Origin: Syntrophobacterales bacterium
GTDB taxonomy: Bacteria > Desulfobacterota > Syntrophobacteria > BM002
Assembly: GCA_030613915.1 (NCBI GenBank)
Contig: JAUWKY010000180.1
Span: 1 to 5,405, forward strand
Length of the DNA: 5,405 bases
Direction of reading: 5' to 3'
In this document: positions 4,594 to 5,405 of the stretch, in pieces
How the letters are laid out: each line of letters opens with the position of its first letter
How positions within the stretch are numbered: position 1 is the stretch's first letter
The notes under the pieces: generated by a model
Seen by the model: the letters and a program-made list of their open reading frames with translations, nothing else
Told to the model about the DNA's origin: nothing
The model's database searches: none
Position numbers and translations under genes: made by a program

Positions 4594-5405
4594 ATGGTGT
4601 ATGATCTGCCAAGTCTCGTTTTCATGGGTACGCCTGGGTTTGCGGTGCCCAGCTTAAGGGCTTTGCTCGATGCAGGAGCTCCAATATTGCTGGTGGTTAC
4701 CCAGCCGGATAGGCCCAGGGGACGCGGCAGGAGAGTAGTGTCCTCGCCGGTGAAACAGCTGGCCCAGGAAAAAGGTCTGCCGGTTTATCAACCGGAAAAA
4801 GTGAGCAGCCCTGAGGCTGTCGAGCGGATAGCTGCACAGGAATCAGCATGTATAGTGGTGGTGGCATACGGCCAGTTGCTTCCGGCCGAGATCCTGGAGA
4901 TGCCCCCTTTGGGGGCGGTGAATGTCCATGCCTCATTGTTACCCAAATACCGGGGTTCAGCCCCTATTCACTGGGCCCTGATCCGGGGAGAGATGGAAAC
5001 CGGGGTCACCACGATGTTGATGGATGCCGGCATGGATACCGGTGACATCCTTTTGCAGCGAAAAGCAGTGATCCAGCCGGAAGAGACGGCTGGCAGCCTC
5101 CATGACCGCTTGGCCGAGGAAGGGGCCAGGGTGCTGGTGGAAACCCTTGATTTACTCAAACGAGGTGCGCTTGAGCCGAGAGCTCAGGACAGTTCCCAGG
5201 CCACCTACGCACCCATGCTTGCCAAGGAAGATGGCAGGGTGGACTGGCGTCAGGACGCAAAGCGAATCTGTTGCCGTATTCGCGGTTTGGATCCCTGGCC
5301 GGGTGGTTTCACCTATTGGCGAGGAAAACGGTTGAAACTCTTTGGTTGTCGTGCCCTGCCTGTTTCGAGTACAGCCGAGCCGGGCACAGTGATTGCAGCG
5401 GCAGA
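4594..5405 (+). CDS. fmt: Methionyl-tRNA formyltransferase (3' end outside window)
   Basis: Fmt formylates Met-tRNA(fMet) using 10-formyltetrahydrofolate, producing the initiator that Def later processes. Here 270 codons are present of a family length near 315. The N-terminal catalytic domain has G-T-P-G-F-A-V-P (12-19), the tRNA-contacting loop T-Q-P-D-R-P-R-G-R-G (36-45), N110-V-H112 and S-L-L-P-K-Y-R-G (114-121), and M-D-T-G-D with D148. N110, H112 and D148 keep the spacing of the catalytic Asn, His and Asp of the E. coli enzyme. The C-terminal tRNA-binding domain begins near 205 and includes I-R-G-L-D-P-W-P-G-G. The ATG at 4594 is the only in-frame start after a TGA at 4555 that keeps the first beta strand; ATG 4624 would cut into the core. 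It lacks a clear ribosome site, and it follows def by 97 nt. The frame is still open at the window edge. Confidence 0.97.
   Translation, partial: MVYDLPSLVFMGTPGFAVPSLRALLDAGAPILLVVTQPDRPRGRGRRVVSSPVKQLAQEKGLPVYQPEKVSSPEAVERIAAQESACIVVVAYGQLLPAEILEMPPLGAVNVHASLLPKYRGSAPIHWALIRGEMETGVTTMLMDAGMDTGDILLQRKAVIQPEETAGSLHDRLAEEGARVLVETLDLLKRGALEPRAQDSSQATYAPMLAKEDGRVDWRQDAKRICCRIRGLDPWPGGFTYWRGKRLKLFGCRALPVSSTAEPGTVIAAA

Overview
The window looks like bacterial chromosome of moderate GC content, with short operons, Shine-Dalgarno sites and ATG/GTG starts. Three things fit an anaerobic Desulfobacterota-type (former Deltaproteobacteria) genome: a DUF362 protein, a family-2 O-methyltransferase followed by a small cupin, and a probable UGA-encoded selenocysteine. 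This lineage assignment is an inference from gene content, not a database match.

Layout. Positions 2-88 (+) may be the last 28 codons of a gene entering from the left. An unrecognised 110-residue protein follows (175-507, +), apparently with its own extended -10 promoter. It converges on a minus-strand pair. The first gene of that pair (962-1120) is a 52-codon membrane microprotein interrupted by an in-frame TGA that I read as selenocysteine. The second (578-850) encodes a 90-residue protein made of three exact 25-residue Cys/His zinc-binding-type repeats. A divergent intergenic region (1121-1322) separates this pair from a plus-strand O-methyltransferase (1323-2306) and cupin (2360-2695) operon. 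A convergent DUF362 gene (2821-3657, -) comes next, with a probable terminator in the shared spacer. The right end carries the housekeeping pair def (peptide deformylase) and fmt (methionyl-tRNA formyltransferase). fmt is cut by the window edge, about 45 codons short of its usual length.

How the genes work together. Fmt formylates initiator Met-tRNA and Def removes the formyl group from nascent proteins, so they act at opposite ends of the same cycle. The methyltransferase and cupin are probably co-transcribed, but their substrate cannot be read from the sequence. The main discovery candidate is the minus-strand gene at 962-1120. Its TGA is followed in frame by M-S-G-S-C, and 15 nt later by a perfect 8-bp hairpin with a GGA loop. 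This is the arrangement expected of a bacterial SECIS element, and there is no T-tract to make the hairpin a terminator. Standard gene callers would miss the gene because they stop at codon 30.
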